A DNA stretch of 64,000 nt from UBA11090 sp035560555. GTDB lineage: Bacteria; Spirochaetota; Spirochaetia; Treponematales; Rectinemataceae. A program made the translations under genes and the position numbers. The stretch is from contig DATMZF010000065.1 in NCBI GenBank assembly GCA_035560555.1, positions 24,770-88,769 of the forward strand. Reading direction: 5' to 3'. Shown here one piece after another: positions 49,613 to 58,180 of this stretch; position 1 is the stretch's first letter, and every line of letters begins with the position of its first letter. Under the pieces are notes generated by a model. It did no database searches. It was given only the letters and a program-made list of their open reading frames with translations, and had not been told where the DNA came from.

Positions 49613-51291
49613 TCATCCCATGTTTCTATCGCATAGCGGTACCCTTGCTCGATGAGGAACCTCCTGCGGTTATCGGCGAATTCTTCTTCCACGCTAAAGC
49701 GTGAAACCAGAGAATAAAAAAAGCTGCTCTGCTGTTTGGGCCTCAGTATTCGGCCCAGCCGCTGCGCTTCCTCCTGTCTGCTCCCAAAGGAGCCGGAAAC
49801 CTGTATGGCCACCGAAGCGTCGGGCAGATCTATGGCGAAGTTAGCCACCTTCGAGACGACCAGGAGCCTGATCTCCCCTGTCCTGAAAGCCGCGTACAGA
49901 GTCTCCCGTTCGGCTTCCGGTGTCGCCCCCGTGATGAGAGGAGCCTGGAGCAGGGCGGCGTAGCGCTTGAGCTGCTCGATGTATTGTCCTATGACAAGAA
50001 TTCCCTCGCCTGAGTGATGCTCGGCCAGGGAACGCACGACCTCTTCCTTCATGGGATTCTCGGCGGCGATTCGAATCTTCGCGCGCTGGGAAGCCACGGC
50101 ATAGGAAAGCCTTGTCTCGTCACCCATTGGGATACGGATCTCCTTGCACCAGGCTTCCGCTATGAATCCTTTTTTTTCCAGTTCCTTCCAGGGCACATCG
50201 TAGCGCTTGGGGCCAATGAGGCAGAACACGTCCTCTTCCTTGCCGTCCTCCCTGACGAGGGTGGCGGTGAGGCCGAGGCGACGCACCGCTTGGAGTTCGG
50301 CCACGACCCTGAAGACAGGCGCCGGCAGGAGATGGACCTCGTCGCAGACGATGAGCCCCCAGGGCTGGCGCCGCAGTATGCCGAAATGCGGGAAGTCGGA
50401 ATTCTTGTCGGGGCGCCAGGTGAGAATCTGGTACGTCGCTATGGTGATGGGCTTGATCGATTTGCTGGCCCCCGTGTATTCGCCGATCATGTCGGGATCG
50501 ATGTCCGTCTTCGCGAGAAGCTCGTCCCTCCACTGATGGACGGCGGCTATATTCGTCGTGATGACGAGGGTGGTCCGTCCCACCGCGGCCATGGCCGCCA
50601 TCCCGACGATGGTCTTTCCCGATCCGCAGGGCAGTACGATCACCCCATAGCCGCTTCCGGGCCTATTGCCCCCAACGAAGGACGTGACGGCTTCGACCTG
50701 GTAAGGCCGTAAGCGCCAGCCGGTTTCGGCGTCGCCGAATTTCAGGGCAAGGGGAAGAGGCGTGCCGTCCCTCAGGGAGGCTTCGTCCTGTACTGGCCAC
50801 CCACGTTTCAAAAGCTCGATCTTCACGGTTCCCCTGTCGACGAGGCGGAGCGAAAAGCCCTCTTTGCAGGGCGAGAGCCATTTGCCCAAACCTCTGTCCG
50901 AGCGGATCTGGCGCTCCAGCGTCGAATCGCGGCAGGTGAGGATGAGCTGCGGCGCGGTCTCCTCAGCTCCCGCCTTGGCGTCGACGAGGACGAGGGCGCC
51001 GAAGCGGGCCATGCTGTCCTTTATGATGAAGGCGAGGTCCCTCGGCAGGTCGTAGCGCGTGAACTCGGTGAGCGAAGCCATCACGTCATCGGTAGTCAGT
51101 CCCGCCGCAGCCGCGTTCCACAGCGAAAGGGGCGTTATGCGATACGTATGGAGGTGCTCCGGGCTCTTCTCGAGGAGGGCGAAGGTGCCCAAGGTTTCCC
51201 TCGCCTCTTCAAAGCGAGGCGCGTGGACATCGAGGAGGACCGAGAGATCGCTCTGCACGATCATCGGTCCGGAATTCGGCATTGCGTTCAT
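49609..51291 (-). CDS. XPB-like DNA repair helicase (superfamily 2)
   Basis: A 560-residue SF2 helicase. After an N-terminal domain (1-185) come the Q-like motif RLRPYQ (194-199), Walker A PCGSGKT (221-227), DEVH (317-320), TAT (342-344) and, directly after it, RED (347-349), the XPB-specific motif. The second RecA lobe ends in QRLGRILRPK (motif VI). Related bacterial and archaeal XPB proteins unwind DNA in repair. No good Shine-Dalgarno precedes the ATG at 51291; 51282 is an alternative. It is the first gene of the three-gene cassette. Confidence 0.92.
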   Translation of the reverse strand: MNAMPNSGPMIVQSDLSVLLDVHAPRFEEARETLGTFALLEKSPEHLHTYRITPLSLWNAAAAGLTTDDVMASLTEFTRYDLPRDLAFIIKDSMARFGALVLVDAKAGAEETAPQLILTCRDSTLERQIRSDRGLGKWLSPCKEGFSLRLVDRGTVKIELLKRGWPVQDEASLRDGTPLPLALKFGDAETGWRLRPYQVEAVTSFVGGNRPGSGYGVIVLPCGSGKTIVGMAAMAAVGRTTLVITTNIAAVHQWRDELLAKTDIDPDMIGEYTGASKSIKPITIATYQILTWRPDKNSDFPHFGILRRQPWGLIVCDEVHLLPAPVFRVVAELQAVRRLGLTATLVREDGKEEDVFCLIGPKRYDVPWKELEKKGFIAEAWCKEIRIPMGDETRLSYAVASQRAKIRIAAENPMKEEVVRSLAEHHSGEGILVIGQYIEQLKRYAALLQAPLITGATPEAERETLYAAFRTGEIRLLVVSKVANFAIDLPDASVAIQVSGSFGSRQEEAQRLGRILRPKQQSSFFYSLVSRFSVEEEFADNRRRFLIEQGYRYAIETWDE

Positions 51292-51322
51292 TCGGGGCGT
51301 TTTCCTAAAAATGCGGACTCGC

Positions 51323-52684
51323 TCATGGCAGGATGAGGATCTGCATGTCGCAGACGTTTGTGCCGGTCGATCCTGTCTTCAAGAGACCATCGATGCCGGT
51401 GAAGAAATGATAGGAATCGTTGTCCGCCAGGTAGCTCCGCGGATCGAGCCCAGCCGCCTGAGCTTTCTCCAGGAGAGGAAGCGAGGCGTAGGCGCCGGCC
51501 GCGTCGGTGGGACCATCGTTTCCATCGGTTCCCGCCGAAAGGAAAACCATATCCTTGTGCCCGGGCCGGGAAGGATCCAGGGCCGCCATGACAGCGAGCG
51601 CCATCTCCTGATTGCGGCCGCCCAGACCTCGACCTTTCAAGGTTACGGTCGTCTCCCCTCCCGCGAGAACGCACGCGGGGCGCTGGAGGGGAATCCCGTA
51701 CTGCGCCATGTCCCCCGCGAGCGCGACGAAAAGCTTGGCCACCTCGCGCGATTCGCCCACGACGCGCGAAGAGAGGAGAAGCGTGCCATATCCCCGCTTC
51801 CGCGCCTCCTCCTCGGCGCTTTTCAGGGCCAGCATATTGTTGCCGACGAGAACGGTCCTCGTCTTGCCGAAAACGGGCGATCCGGGCTTGGGCGTATCGG
51901 GCCTGCTGCCTTCCAGCCCCTCCTCGAAAACGCCCCGCACGACCGAGGGCAGCTCGTTCCAGATGCCGCGGTCGACAAGGACCCGTCGCGCCTGCGCCCA
52001 GGTGGAAGCATCGGGCACGGTCGGCCCCGATGCTATGGCGTCCAAGTCGTCGCCTATGACATCGGAGAGGATGAGGGAGAGGACGGAAGCCGGCGCGAAG
52101 GCTTCCGCTAGCCTGCCGCCCTTCACCGCCGAGAGATGCTTCCTCACGGCGTTCATTTCCTGAATGGTGGCTCCGCTCCCGAGGAGAAGCTTGGTGGTGG
52201 CCGCCTTGTCGGCGAGGCTGACCCCCGCCGTCGGCGCCGAAAGGAGCGCCGAGCCGCCGCCCGATATCAGCACGATGACGAGGGTGGGCTCGCCGGAAGC
52301 CTCATAGCCGCGCGCTTTCGCGGCCAGCTTCAGAATCTCGAAACCCGCGGCCTCCGATCTCGTGTCGGGAAGGGGATGTCCGGCCTCGGCGAGGCGCAGC
52401 CTGGAACATTCGACACCCGAAAGCGTCTTGGCCACGACGAAACCATCCTCGATCCGGTCGCCGAGTATGCCCTCCAGTCCCTTGGCGAGAATCGCCGATG
52501 CCTTTCCCATGCCGGCGACGACGATATGCCGATAGTCGGCGAGCGCGTACTGGAAAGTCCCTTCCGCGTGACGCACCGAAAGGATGTCGCCTTCGAGCGA
52601 AAGGGCAAAATCAAGAAGGCGTCGGGGATCGACGCGCTCGACGGCTTTCAGGAATATTCTTCTGGCGTCATCGACGGGATTCAT
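51323..52684 (-). CDS. Glycerate 2-kinase (GckA/MOFRL family)
   Basis: A 453-residue kinase of the DUF4147-MOFRL type, which phosphorylates D-glycerate at the 2-position to feed lower glycolysis. Visible are VVAGMGKASAILAKGLE, the glycine-rich ISGGGSALL, the NAVRKHLSAVKGGRLA segment and the C-terminal MOFRL part (GGETTVTLKGRGLGGRNQEMAL; SAGTDGNDGPTDAAGA). Its ATG overlaps the stop of the TPR gene by four bases, so these two are coupled. Confidence 0.93.
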   Translation of the reverse strand: MNPVDDARRIFLKAVERVDPRRLLDFALSLEGDILSVRHAEGTFQYALADYRHIVVAGMGKASAILAKGLEGILGDRIEDGFVVAKTLSGVECSRLRLAEAGHPLPDTRSEAAGFEILKLAAKARGYEASGEPTLVIVLISGGGSALLSAPTAGVSLADKAATTKLLLGSGATIQEMNAVRKHLSAVKGGRLAEAFAPASVLSLILSDVIGDDLDAIASGPTVPDASTWAQARRVLVDRGIWNELPSVVRGVFEEGLEGSRPDTPKPGSPVFGKTRTVLVGNNMLALKSAEEEARKRGYGTLLLSSRVVGESREVAKLFVALAGDMAQYGIPLQRPACVLAGGETTVTLKGRGLGGRNQEMALAVMAALDPSRPGHKDMVFLSAGTDGNDGPTDAAGAYASLPLLEKAQAAGLDPRSYLADNDSYHFFTGIDGLLKTGSTGTNVCDMQILILP

Positions 52685-53367
52685 CGCTTTTTTCCTCTCA
52701 TTTCTTTTTCGACGCAGCGTTTCGCCAGGTCCAGATTGCGGGCGAGTTGCATGCTCCTGGAAATAATAAAGGCTTTTTCAAACAACCTCGCCGCTTCCTC
52801 CGGTTTTTTCATCGTATTGAGATAAATCGAACCCGCATTGTTCAGCGCCGGCCAATTGGTTTCATCGAGTTCGAAGGAAAGCTGGTATGCTTCTATGGCT
52901 TTTTCGTAGTCGCCCGCGCCTCGCAGGGCTTGAGCTTCGGCGAAAACCTTCATGGATTGCCTCGTCCCCGCAAAAACCTTTTCATCGGCGCAGGAGGCTA
53001 ATCTTTTTTCCATGAGGGGACGCACGGTTTCGGCCTTTCCGCCGGGCGCGCACTCGGGCTCTTCCAGCGCGAGCGCATATCGTTTTTCGGCTTCCTTTCT
53101 CTTACCCTGGGCATAGGCTAGATCGGCGAGAGCCGAGTGACGGCTGAAGGAACGGCCATAGAGTTTCTCTTCCTTTAGCAGATAGCGCTCGGCGCCTTCC
53201 GCGTCTCCCCTCGCCATGAAGATCATGCCAAGATTCCTCAGCACGCTGATAGAATTAGGCTCCTTTATTTCCAGCTTGCGAAACCACTTCTCCGCTTTTC
53301 CATAATCCCCCGCGATATAGGCGTTGAGGCCGAAACGTTCGTATAGATTGGGAAGAAATCCTTGCAT
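52681..53367 (-). CDS. Tetratricopeptide-repeat protein
   Basis: A 228-residue soluble protein of helical repeats; clear TPR-like units are at the N-terminus (ERFGLNAYIAGDYGKAEKWFRKLEI, SVLRNLGMIFMARGDAEGAERYLL) and the C-terminus (EAQALRGAGDYEKAIEAYQLSFELD, ALNNAGSIYLNTMKKPEEAARLFEKAF). It probably serves as a protein-protein scaffold; the partner is unknown. MQGFLPN at 53367 is used, though an upstream ATG at 53412 cannot be ruled out. Confidence 0.82.
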   Translation of the reverse strand: MQGFLPNLYERFGLNAYIAGDYGKAEKWFRKLEIKEPNSISVLRNLGMIFMARGDAEGAERYLLKEEKLYGRSFSRHSALADLAYAQGKRKEAEKRYALALEEPECAPGGKAETVRPLMEKRLASCADEKVFAGTRQSMKVFAEAQALRGAGDYEKAIEAYQLSFELDETNWPALNNAGSIYLNTMKKPEEAARLFEKAFIISRSMQLARNLDLAKRCVEKEMRGKKR

Positions 53368-53437
53368 CCCTATAATGTCCCACAAAAGCCCGGTCCATGT
53401 ACAGAGCCGCATGCCGGGGCGATGCCCCGCCGTGGAT

Positions 53438-54559
53438 TCAGCGCTCTTCCCCCAGGGCGATCGTGAGCGCTATGGGCAGATGATCGGAAAACCCCGAAGA
53501 ACCGTTCCACGCCTTTGGTTCGCCCTTTTCATCGAGAAGCGCGGGATCGGCGCTCACCATGAAGCGGACGAATTCAGGCCCTTTCCCGTCGAGAAGAGCG
53601 GGACTCAAGAGAAAGCCGTCGAGGCGCTCTCCCTTCCCATCGAAAACATAGCTGAATCCATCATCCCCGGACCAGGGCGAATAAAGGGTCACCCCATCCT
53701 CGCCCAGCGAAGCGCCCGATGGCTTGCCCGACACGCGAAGCACGCCCTCGAACCATTCGTCGGGAATGGCACCCGCGCGAAAAGGGCGAGGATCAGCCGA
53801 TTCAGGCCGATCCAGCGACAATTCATCGGGATCGGGCATCAAGGCCGTCGGATACCTTTTCCCCGTCCTCTTGAACTCATCGGGCGATTCGTTGAAATCG
53901 CCGCATACGACGATGCAGCGCTCTGGGTCGGTCTCGACAATTTCAGCGATCCGCCTCGCCGCGAATTCCGAGGCGGCTCGGCGAGCCACTTCCGTCAGCG
54001 CCGGGCCTTCCCTACGCGATTTCCAGTGACAAACGAAGAGCGTGAGCCCAGGCGCGCCTGAGCCGAGGTCGAAACTCGCCTCGAGGATATCCCTGCCCGG
54101 ACCGAAACCCCACGCGTCGGCGAGGGAATGCGCCTTCAGCGACGTAAAAGGATGACGGGAGATGATGCCGCATTTGATGGCCGACCCCGCCGGACCGCCG
54201 AGGGCGATCCAGCGATAGCCACCTTTCTTGAGCGCCCCGCGCGCGAGGTCGGTGAGCGTCTTCTCGCTTTCCAGTTCCTGCAGGCAGATGACATCCGGCG
54301 TCTTTCCGCCTTCGGGGAAAAAGGAGAGAATCGCCGCGGCGGTATTTTCAAGCCGCGCGCCGTAGCGATCGGCGTCCCACTTTCCCGAACTCATGGAGTA
54401 TTCCGGGTACTCATTTCCATTTTCAACATCGTCGAAAAGGTTGTGCGCGTTGTAAGATATGATGGTGAGTTCATGGGCCTCCCGATCCGTCCAGGGCAAG
54501 GAACAGCGGGATCCCGACAGAAAGGCGATTGCGGCGATAAGCAGGATTGGAGCGCGCAT
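53438..54559 (-). CDS. Endonuclease/exonuclease/phosphatase-family lipoprotein
   Basis: A 373-residue protein with a lipoprotein-like signal (FLSGSRC). The EEP fold motifs are ISYNAHNLFDD, ICLQELESEKTL (catalytic Glu), FVCHWKSRR, VVCGDFNESPDE, and the C-terminal GFSDHLPIA with the catalytic Asp-His. Members cleave nucleic acids or phosphoesters; export to the periplasm or surface suggests nutrient scavenging. GTG at 54571 lies on the Shine-Dalgarno itself, so ATG at 54559 is preferred. Confidence 0.9.
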   Translation of the reverse strand: MRAPILLIAAIAFLSGSRCSLPWTDREAHELTIISYNAHNLFDDVENGNEYPEYSMSSGKWDADRYGARLENTAAAILSFFPEGGKTPDVICLQELESEKTLTDLARGALKKGGYRWIALGGPAGSAIKCGIISRHPFTSLKAHSLADAWGFGPGRDILEASFDLGSGAPGLTLFVCHWKSRREGPALTEVARRAASEFAARRIAEIVETDPERCIVVCGDFNESPDEFKRTGKRYPTALMPDPDELSLDRPESADPRPFRAGAIPDEWFEGVLRVSGKPSGASLGEDGVTLYSPWSGDDGFSYVFDGKGERLDGFLLSPALLDGKGPEFVRFMVSADPALLDEKGEPKAWNGSSGFSDHLPIALTIALGEER

Positions 54560-54632
54560 TCCCGGTTTCACCTCCTCGGTGGAAGTACCCTCAAGAAAGG
54601 AACGCGCGCGGGAGCAAATCCCGATTCAAGAA

Positions 54633-55250
54633 TCAGAGGGGAAGATCATCCCTCTTCGCGATTGTCTTTTCGATGAGACCGTAAGCCACGGCTTCCTTGG
54701 AATTCATCCAATAATCGCGGTCCGTGTCGCGCGAAACGCGCTCGATGCTCTGTCCCGTGGCCTCGGCGATGATCTCGTTGAGCCTTTCCTTCGTCTTCTC
54801 GAGCTCCCTGGCGTGGATCTCTATCTCGGTGGCCACGCCCTGGATCCCGGAAAGAGGCTGGTGAATGAGATAGGAGGAATTCGGCAGGCCATAGCGTCTT
54901 TCCTTGGGAACCGCGAGGAGGATGAGGGCGGCGGCGCTGGCGATAAGCCCCATGCCCACGATGCGCACGGGCGCCTTGATGAATCGTATCATGTCGAAAA
55001 TTGAGAAACCGGCATAGACGTCGCCTCCCGGGGAATCGATCAGGATCGTGATCGGCTCCGAGGAAATGCTCTCGAGAAGCAGAAGGTGGCGGATCACTTT
55101 TTCCGACAGATCTTTGTCGACTTCTCCGGTGAGGAGAATCGTGCGGGTTTTAAGAAACCTTTCCGACATCAACTCCTCCGGTTTCTGGGGAGTCTTCTTC
55201 TCGTCGTTTTCAGGCTCGTCGGCCGCGATAACTGAAGCTATAGCTCTCAT
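54633..55250 (-). CDS. ATP-dependent Clp protease proteolytic subunit-like protein
   Basis: A 205-residue ClpP-family serine peptidase. A catalytic triad can be placed at Ser105 (GLIASAAAL), His130 (YLIHQPLSG) and Asp179 (DTDRDYWM), and the SPGGDVYAG strand is typical. The Ser motif differs from the canonical GQAASMG, and the N-terminal 30 residues are acidic, so this may be a specialised paralogue rather than the main ClpP; hence no symbol. The ATG at 55250 has GGAG upstream. No Clp ATPase gene is adjacent. Confidence 0.88.
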   Translation of the reverse strand: MRAIASVIAADEPENDEKKTPQKPEELMSERFLKTRTILLTGEVDKDLSEKVIRHLLLLESISSEPITILIDSPGGDVYAGFSIFDMIRFIKAPVRIVGMGLIASAAALILLAVPKERRYGLPNSSYLIHQPLSGIQGVATEIEIHARELEKTKERLNEIIAEATGQSIERVSRDTDRDYWMNSKEAVAYGLIEKTIAKRDDLPL

Positions 55251-55283
55251 AGGAACTCCATGTCTGTTTTTAGGCGCTTGGAT

Positions 55284-55313
55284 AAGATACTCTTTTTTTG
55301 CCCGACGCGACAA
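55284..55313 (-). promoter_or_regulatory. Sigma-70 type promoter of the clpP-like gene
   Basis: On the - strand TTGTCG (55308-55313) and TATCTT (55284-55289) are 18 bases apart; the -10 is identical to that of rpsL. The leader would be about 27 bases. Confidence 0.55.
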
Positions 55314-55408
55314 CCGGCGAGGCGGGAGCGCGGGGCGCTAGAAGTGCTGATTCCTGTGACAATCGAAGATGGTAGTCGGAGGCGGCAAGGCGCCGCCGAA
55401 GGGATCCC

Positions 55409-55437
55409 TTGCCTTAGGCTATTCATTATATTAGATT
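55409..55437 (+). promoter_or_regulatory. Possible promoter of the tlpA-ccdA pair
   Basis: TTGCCT (55409-55414) and TAGATT (55432-55437) are 17 bases apart, with the same -10 as the candidate at 1160. The flanking sequence is AT-rich. Confidence 0.4.
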
Positions 55438-55465
55438 TTTCATATCTTTAAGAAAGAGGTCCATT

Positions 55466-56020
55466 ATGGGAAGAAAATATTTCGCCGCCACGGCGGCCGC
55501 CCTATTGATAGCCTTGATAGTCCTGCCTGTTTCGGGGGCTTCCGCCAAGCCCTGGTATGCGCCCAGGCTCGAGAAACTCGGTTTCTACGTATTCGATCCG
55601 CCCTTTACCTTCCAGGACTTCAAGGTGACGAACCTTTCCGGCGCTGAAAAAGCCCGGACAAGCGTCAAAGGCAAGGTGGTCCTCCTGAACTTCTGGGCTA
55701 CCTGGTGCCCCCCCTGCAAGGAAGAAATCCCCAGCATCGAAGCCCTCTCCAAAACCATGAAGGGCAAGAATTTCGAAGTCTTCGCCGTCAGCGTGGGCGA
55801 AGACGCGGCCACGGTAAAATCCTTCGTGGCGGAGCGGAAGATGACCTACCCCATCTACCTCGATCCCAGGAACAGCCTGTCCGCCACCTATGCCTCGCAG
55901 GGCATACCTACCACCTATCTTCTGGACAAGGACGGTCGATTCATCGCCGGACTGGTGGGCGGCTATGACTACGCCAACACCGAATTCGTAAGCTTCCTGA
56001 ACGAACTGGCCCAGAAATGA
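55466..56020 (+). CDS. TlpA/ResA-like thiol-disulfide oxidoreductase
   Basis: A 184-residue exported thioredoxin-fold protein. It has a signal peptide or anchor (residues 5-27) and the active site W80-CPPC-84 in LLNFWATWCPPCKEE, with cis-Pro in GIPTTYLLD. It reduces disulfides outside the cytoplasm, for example in cytochrome c maturation. It overlaps ccdA by four bases, which supplies its electrons. AGAGGT precedes the ATG. Confidence 0.95.
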   Translation: MGRKYFAATAAALLIALIVLPVSGASAKPWYAPRLEKLGFYVFDPPFTFQDFKVTNLSGAEKARTSVKGKVVLLNFWATWCPPCKEEIPSIEALSKTMKGKNFEVFAVSVGEDAATVKSFVAERKMTYPIYLDPRNSLSATYASQGIPTTYLLDKDGRFIAGLVGGYDYANTEFVSFLNELAQK

Positions 56021-56979
56021 ACGCGCCGGGACTCCTCTCGGCCGGCTTGGCGGGGCTGCTTTCCTTCCTCTCGCCTTGCGTCCTCCCCCTGGTTCCGGCC
56101 TATTTGTCCTTCATCTCGGGTACGACGGCCGCCGAACTCTCGGGCGGACAATCGCGCGGAAAAATCTTCGTGAGGAGTCTCGCTTTTTCCCTGGGTTTCA
56201 CCCTCGCCTTCACCATTCTCGGCGTCATTTTCTCGGGCGGCGCCATGTTCGTGGGCCTGGGGGGAGCTTCCCGGTACATCGACATCGCGGGTGGCATCCT
56301 CGTCATCTTTCTGGGATTCAACCTCATCTTCGATTTCATAAAGCTTTTGAATGCCGACTCGCGCCTCATCGGGAGATTCACCGGCAAAAAAGGAGGAGGA
56401 GTCCTGAGCTCCACCCTCCTCGGCCTGGCTTTCGCGGCGGGCTGGTCGCCCTGTATAGGTCCGATCTTGGCTTCCATCCTCCTTTATGCCGGCAGGGAAA
56501 GAAACATTCCCGGCGCCATGATCCTTCTTTTCTCCTACTCCCTCGGCTTCGCCATTCCATTTCTCCTCTCCAGCCTCTTCTTCGATAGGCTCAAGCCTCT
56601 TCTTTCTTTTTTCTCGAGGCACGGCAAGGCGGTTCGGGGCGTTTCGGGAATCGTTCTCATCCTCTTCGGCGCGGCCATGGCCATGGGGAGCCTGGGTTCC
56701 CTGACATCGCTGGCCGCCAAGACGGGCTACGGTCTTGAGGGCTTTGTGGAAAACCATCCGGATTTCGCCCGCCTTCTCGCCGCGGGGATTTGGGCGATCG
56801 TCGCCGCGGCCATGGCGCTGCCCCTTTTGCCCGCCAGGAAGAAAGCGCTTTCATCGAGACGAAAAATCGTATTGTCGGGTTTGGCTGTCGCGGCTGTCCT
56901 GTTGGCCGCCACGGAACTCGCGGGAATATTCTCCACCCTCGCGCTCGTCGCGCGCTGGCTCGCTTTTTCCGGGATATAG
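56017..56979 (+). CDS. ccdA: Cytochrome c biogenesis protein CcdA-like (DsbD transmembrane domain)
   Basis: A 320-residue membrane protein. The two redox cysteines that carry electrons across the membrane are Cys21 (SFLSPCVLPLVPAY) and Cys146 (AGWSPCIGPI), both in the typical SPC-x-x-P context. Six core membrane segments plus extra hydrophobic helices at the C-terminus (about 230-320) make it longer than simple CcdA (about 240 residues). It forms a redox relay with the upstream TlpA-like protein. Confidence 0.92.
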   Translation: MNAPGLLSAGLAGLLSFLSPCVLPLVPAYLSFISGTTAAELSGGQSRGKIFVRSLAFSLGFTLAFTILGVIFSGGAMFVGLGGASRYIDIAGGILVIFLGFNLIFDFIKLLNADSRLIGRFTGKKGGGVLSSTLLGLAFAAGWSPCIGPILASILLYAGRERNIPGAMILLFSYSLGFAIPFLLSSLFFDRLKPLLSFFSRHGKAVRGVSGIVLILFGAAMAMGSLGSLTSLAAKTGYGLEGFVENHPDFARLLAAGIWAIVAAAMALPLLPARKKALSSRRKIVLSGLAVAAVLLAATELAGIFSTLALVARWLAFSGI

Positions 56980-57053
56980 CGCATCGCGGCGCCGGAGCCA
57001 AGATACGGAACGGGGCGTGCGGGTCTGATGAACGGGAGCCCGCGAGATCCGTC

Positions 57054-58007
57054 TTAGACGGTCCCCACCCTGAACGATTTCTTGAAGTGGTTCCTTCTGA
57101 AGCGCTCGATCCAGACGACGACCGTGGCGAAAACCAGGCGTGGCACGACCAGCCAGAATACGCCGATGCCGATAGCCGAATAGAGGATCGTGTCCTCCAG
57201 GAGCGAATGGGAAATCGCGGCGTGGTGATTGAAGAGATCGCCGTCCTGCTTTTTCATCCTGCCCGCTTCGTATTCGGTCTTGATGATGCCCGCCCCGTAC
57301 GCGTAGCCGACGATATTGATGACGATCCACAGGAAACTCGCCTCGGCCGGCAGGCCGAATATCTTCATGAAGGGAGCTAGAATCTTCGAGAGCAGGTCGA
57401 TGATCTTGAACTCGTCGAAAAGACTCTGAATTATCATGATGCCAAGCACGTAAAGGACGATTTTCGCTATGAGCTTGAGCGTCGAGAGGCCCCAAGTCCC
57501 CAACATCGCCAGGAAGGTCAGTTTCTCGGAACCGAGCCCCGCCGAGAAGACCGTTCCCGCCATGGACGAAGGAAGAAGGAGATTGAGGACAAAGGCTCCC
57601 ACGATCGCCATTCCTATCCGCAGCAGCGCCATTTTGATGGCCGACGAGCCGGCCGACTTCATGACCGCCGTCTCCACGATGAGGTTGTGAGCGGTCAGGC
57701 ACATCAGGGCGAGGATGGTCGCGTCCCGGAGGGAGAGGGACAGAGAGCCCATGACGGCTATCGCCGAATAATTATTGAGGAGAGCTCCCGATATGAAGAC
57801 TAAGGCCGCTTGGCCTGGAAGGCCGATGAGCCGCATGAGGGGAGAGAGGAGTCCGGCGATTATCTGGAGAAGGCCGCTCCATCCCAGGAGCGCGACGATG
57901 AAGCTCGTGGGCACCATTATCTTCAAAAGAAACAGGATGGTTGAGACTGACTTCTTGGCGCCCGCGATTATGGCGCCACCGGTTCTCGAGGCAAATTTCA
58001 TTTCCAT
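57054..58007 (-). CDS. Nucleoside-recognition (Gate) domain membrane protein
   Basis: A 317-residue polytopic protein with two Gate-like halves (FIVALLGWSGLLQIIAGLLSPLMRLIGLPGQAALVFISGALLNNYSA and a similar C-terminal half LLSKILAPFMKIFGLPAEASFLWIVINIVGYAYG). This is the layout of SpmA/SpmB or FeoB-type gate domains; the transported solute is unknown. The longest frame begins at a TTG; ATG at 58007 is preferred. It stands alone. Confidence 0.8.
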   Translation of the reverse strand: MEMKFASRTGGAIIAGAKKSVSTILFLLKIMVPTSFIVALLGWSGLLQIIAGLLSPLMRLIGLPGQAALVFISGALLNNYSAIAVMGSLSLSLRDATILALMCLTAHNLIVETAVMKSAGSSAIKMALLRIGMAIVGAFVLNLLLPSSMAGTVFSAGLGSEKLTFLAMLGTWGLSTLKLIAKIVLYVLGIMIIQSLFDEFKIIDLLSKILAPFMKIFGLPAEASFLWIVINIVGYAYGAGIIKTEYEAGRMKKQDGDLFNHHAAISHSLLEDTILYSAIGIGVFWLVVPRLVFATVVVWIERFRRNHFKKSFRVGTV

Positions 58008-58180
58008 TGATACATCCGTATTGTTAGGCAAAAATGTATACTATCACAGGCGGCCTTCAATGGGAACCGATAGTCAGGCTGAAAAAGCGGCGAGGCCTCG
58101 GCCGCGCGCGGCGCGTGCCAAGTGCTACACGTGGCGCGCGCCAGGGTGCCGCCCGCGCGGCGTGTACCCCATTAGGCGCG

